A DNA stretch of 52,360 nucleotides from Sphingomonadales bacterium CG_4_10_14_3_um_filter_58_15 (GTDB taxonomy: Bacteria > Pseudomonadota > Alphaproteobacteria > Sphingomonadales > Sphingomonadaceae). The stretch covers positions 1-52,360 of the forward strand of contig PFJE01000153.1 in NCBI GenBank assembly GCA_002783865.1, written 5' to 3'. The notes beneath the pieces were generated by a model. It ran no database searches. It had not been told where the DNA came from and saw only the letters and a program-made list of their open reading frames with translations. Numbering within the stretch: the first letter of the stretch is position 1; the number at the start of each line of letters is the position of its first letter. The translations under genes were made by a program, and so were the position numbers. Of the stretch, positions 51,099-52,360 are shown one piece after another.

Positions 51099-52360
51099 CG
51101 AATTATCCAGAACTGCACATGATTATCGACGGGGAAAAAATCCCGGTGGGCGACCGGCGGGTGCACAAGGTTGTAAATCCCGCAACCGAAGAGGTCATCG
51201 GCGAACTTCCTCTGGCCGATGCGGCTGATCTGGACCGCGCACTCGAAGTCGCGGATCGTGGCTTCAAGATCTGGCGCAACAGTTCGGCACAGGAACGCGC
51301 GGCGGTGTTGCAGGGCGCGGCGCGGCTGATGCTGGAGCGACAGGAAGACATCGCCCGTATCGCGACGATGGAGCAGGGCAAGACCCTGGCCGAAACCCGC
51401 ATCGAAGTATTGATGAATGTCGGCCTGTTCAATTTTTATGCCGGTGAGACCCAGCGCATATATGGCCGGCAACTGGTGCGTCCCGCTGGCATGCGCTCGA
51501 CCGTTACCTATGAACCGGTCGGACCGGTCGCCGCATTTGCCCCTTGGAATTTCCCGATTGGCAATCCCGGCCGCAAGCTTGGCGCGCCGGTCGCTGCGGG
51601 CTGTTCGGTGATCATGAAAGCGGCGGAAGAAGCGCCGGGTTCTGCGCTCGCGATTCTGCAGTGCCTGCTCGATGCTGGCCTGCCAAAGGAAGCCGGGCAG
51701 GCAGTGTTCGGCGTGCCCGACGAAGTATCGCGGCATCTGCTGGCATCGCCTATCATCCGCAAACTCAGCTTCACTGGATCGACGGTGGTCGGCAAGCATC
51801 TGGCGAAGCTCGCGGCAGAGGATATGAAGCGCACCACCATGGAACTGGGCGGGCATGGGCCGGTTCTGGTGTTCGATGATGTCGATGTCGATGGCGTACT
51901 CGATGTCATGGTACCGGGAAAATATCGCAACGCCGGGCAGGTCTGCGTCTCGCCGACCCGCTTCATTGTCCAGGACGGCATTTTTGATCGCTTCCGTGAC
52001 GGCTTTATCGAACGGGCCAAGGCGATCAAGGTCGGCAATGGTCTGGAAGACGGCGTGCAAATGGGCCCGATGGCCAATCCCCGCCGTCCCGATGCGATGG
52101 AACGGATGATCGGCGACGCCGTGACCCGCGGAGCCAAACTCGGTACGGGCGGCGAGCGGATTGGCAATCAAGGTTATTATTTTGCCCCCACCGTGCTTTC
52201 CGACGTACCGCTAGATGCCGAAATCATGAACGAGGAACCGTTTGGCCCGGTAGCACTGATCAACCGGCTTTTCAGCGAAGACGAGATGATCGCCGAGGCA
52301 AACCGGCTGCCCTACGGACTTGCGGCCTATAGCTGGACGAAAGATGCCAAGCGACAGAAG
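51095..52360 (+). CDS. Aldehyde dehydrogenase, 3' end cut by the window
   Basis: The first 422 codons of an ALDH of the succinate-semialdehyde/vanillin-dehydrogenase-like type; the remainder lies beyond 52360. The ATG overlaps the copy C stop (ATGA). N152 (APWNFP), K175 (VIMKAAEE, where KPAE is usual), E250 (MELGGHGP, where GGKSP is usual) and catalytic C284 (YRNAGQVCVSP) are visible, then EIMNEEPFGPV. GGHGP is common in the NAD-dependent SSDH-like group of sphingomonads. It oxidises an aldehyde from the operon's pathway; the substrate is unknown. Confidence 0.85.
   Translation, partial: MTNYPELHMIIDGEKIPVGDRRVHKVVNPATEEVIGELPLADAADLDRALEVADRGFKIWRNSSAQERAAVLQGAARLMLERQEDIARIATMEQGKTLAETRIEVLMNVGLFNFYAGETQRIYGRQLVRPAGMRSTVTYEPVGPVAAFAPWNFPIGNPGRKLGAPVAAGCSVIMKAAEEAPGSALAILQCLLDAGLPKEAGQAVFGVPDEVSRHLLASPIIRKLSFTGSTVVGKHLAKLAAEDMKRTTMELGGHGPVLVFDDVDVDGVLDVMVPGKYRNAGQVCVSPTRFIVQDGIFDRFRDGFIERAKAIKVGNGLEDGVQMGPMANPRRPDAMERMIGDAVTRGAKLGTGGERIGNQGYYFAPTVLSDVPLDAEIMNEEPFGPVALINRLFSEDEMIAEANRLPYGLAAYSWTKDAKRQK

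Overview
The window is a dense catabolic island for lignin-derived aromatic compounds, almost certainly from an alphaproteobacterium of the order Sphingomonadales. The evidence is a complete protocatechuate 4,5-cleavage pathway (LigABCIJKU-type), tetrahydrofolate-dependent O-demethylases of the LigM/DesA type, a lignostilbene dioxygenase, LigF/Bae-type and Nu-class glutathione S-transferases, and a sphingomonad-style TonB-dependent receptor. This combination is known from Sphingobium sp. SYK-6 and Novosphingobium. I cannot name the genus. I saw no rRNA, tRNA, CRISPR array, insertion sequence or phage gene. Bases 1-160 hold no gene I can support, and no other stretch above 300 bases is gene-free.

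Layout. 161-2779 (minus): ligI, ligU, ligK. 2878-4023: LysR regulator. 4095-11095: an NAD-binding protein, ligJ, ligA, ligB, ligC, pobA, an aldo/keto reductase and a CmcJ/NvfI-type oxygenase candidate, mostly with 1-4 bp overlaps. 11161-13544: lignostilbene dioxygenase and an NmrA-type reductase. 13555-17473 (minus): one tight five-gene operon of O-demethylase, large NTF2-like (LdpA-like) protein, small NTF2-like protein, a second CmcJ/NvfI-like protein and a DUF3237 protein. 17618-18739: MetE-like methyltransferase. 18762-21790 (minus): PQQ quinohemoprotein and an unknown protein, divergent from a small NTF2-like gene and an SDR. 22999-26305 (minus): folD, then a VAO/PCMH flavoprotein, cytochrome c and Tat-protein set. 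26404-28919 (minus): a frameshifted TonB receptor and its terminator. 29090-29581: MarR regulator. 29631-31465 (minus): LigW-like decarboxylase and LdpA-like protein. 31536-33933: SDR and aldehyde dehydrogenase. 33997-38331: a GST pair, a PQQ quinohemoprotein and a Nu-class GST. 38429-43227: ALDH, amidohydrolase, SDR, LigF-like GST and alpha/beta hydrolase. 43217-46474: purU divergent from an O-demethylase and metF. 46505-48742 (minus): VOC protein and two LigD-like SDRs. 48900-52360: MFS transporter, a third LdpA-like protein and an ALDH cut by the window end.

How the parts fit. Aryl-ether units would be oxidised at C-alpha by the SDRs, cleaved by LigF/Bae-type GSTs and released from glutathione by the Nu-class GST. 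Diarylpropane-type units would lose a carbon through LdpA-like proteins to give stilbenes, which the dioxygenase cleaves to aldehydes. PQQ enzymes, the flavocytochrome and ALDHs oxidise side-chain alcohols and aldehydes to acids. The demethylases pass methyl groups to tetrahydrofolate. MetF, FolD and PurU carry that carbon to formate and regenerate THF. Protocatechuate then goes to pyruvate and oxaloacetate. Substrate assignments inside families are inference.

The strongest unannotated signal is regulatory. Two different palindromic operators recur in the intergenic regions. Type B (consensus TTGTATGYAAYRCATACAA) occurs nine times, mostly at C1/O-demethylation, GST, SDR and transport units. 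Type A (TAACAATTGTTA) occurs five times, at stilbene-cleavage, PQQ and flavocytochrome units and beside the MarR gene. Two intergenic regions carry both. Together they define two overlapping regulons that cover nearly every transcription unit from about 11 kb to the right end, while the left end appears to be under the LysR protein.
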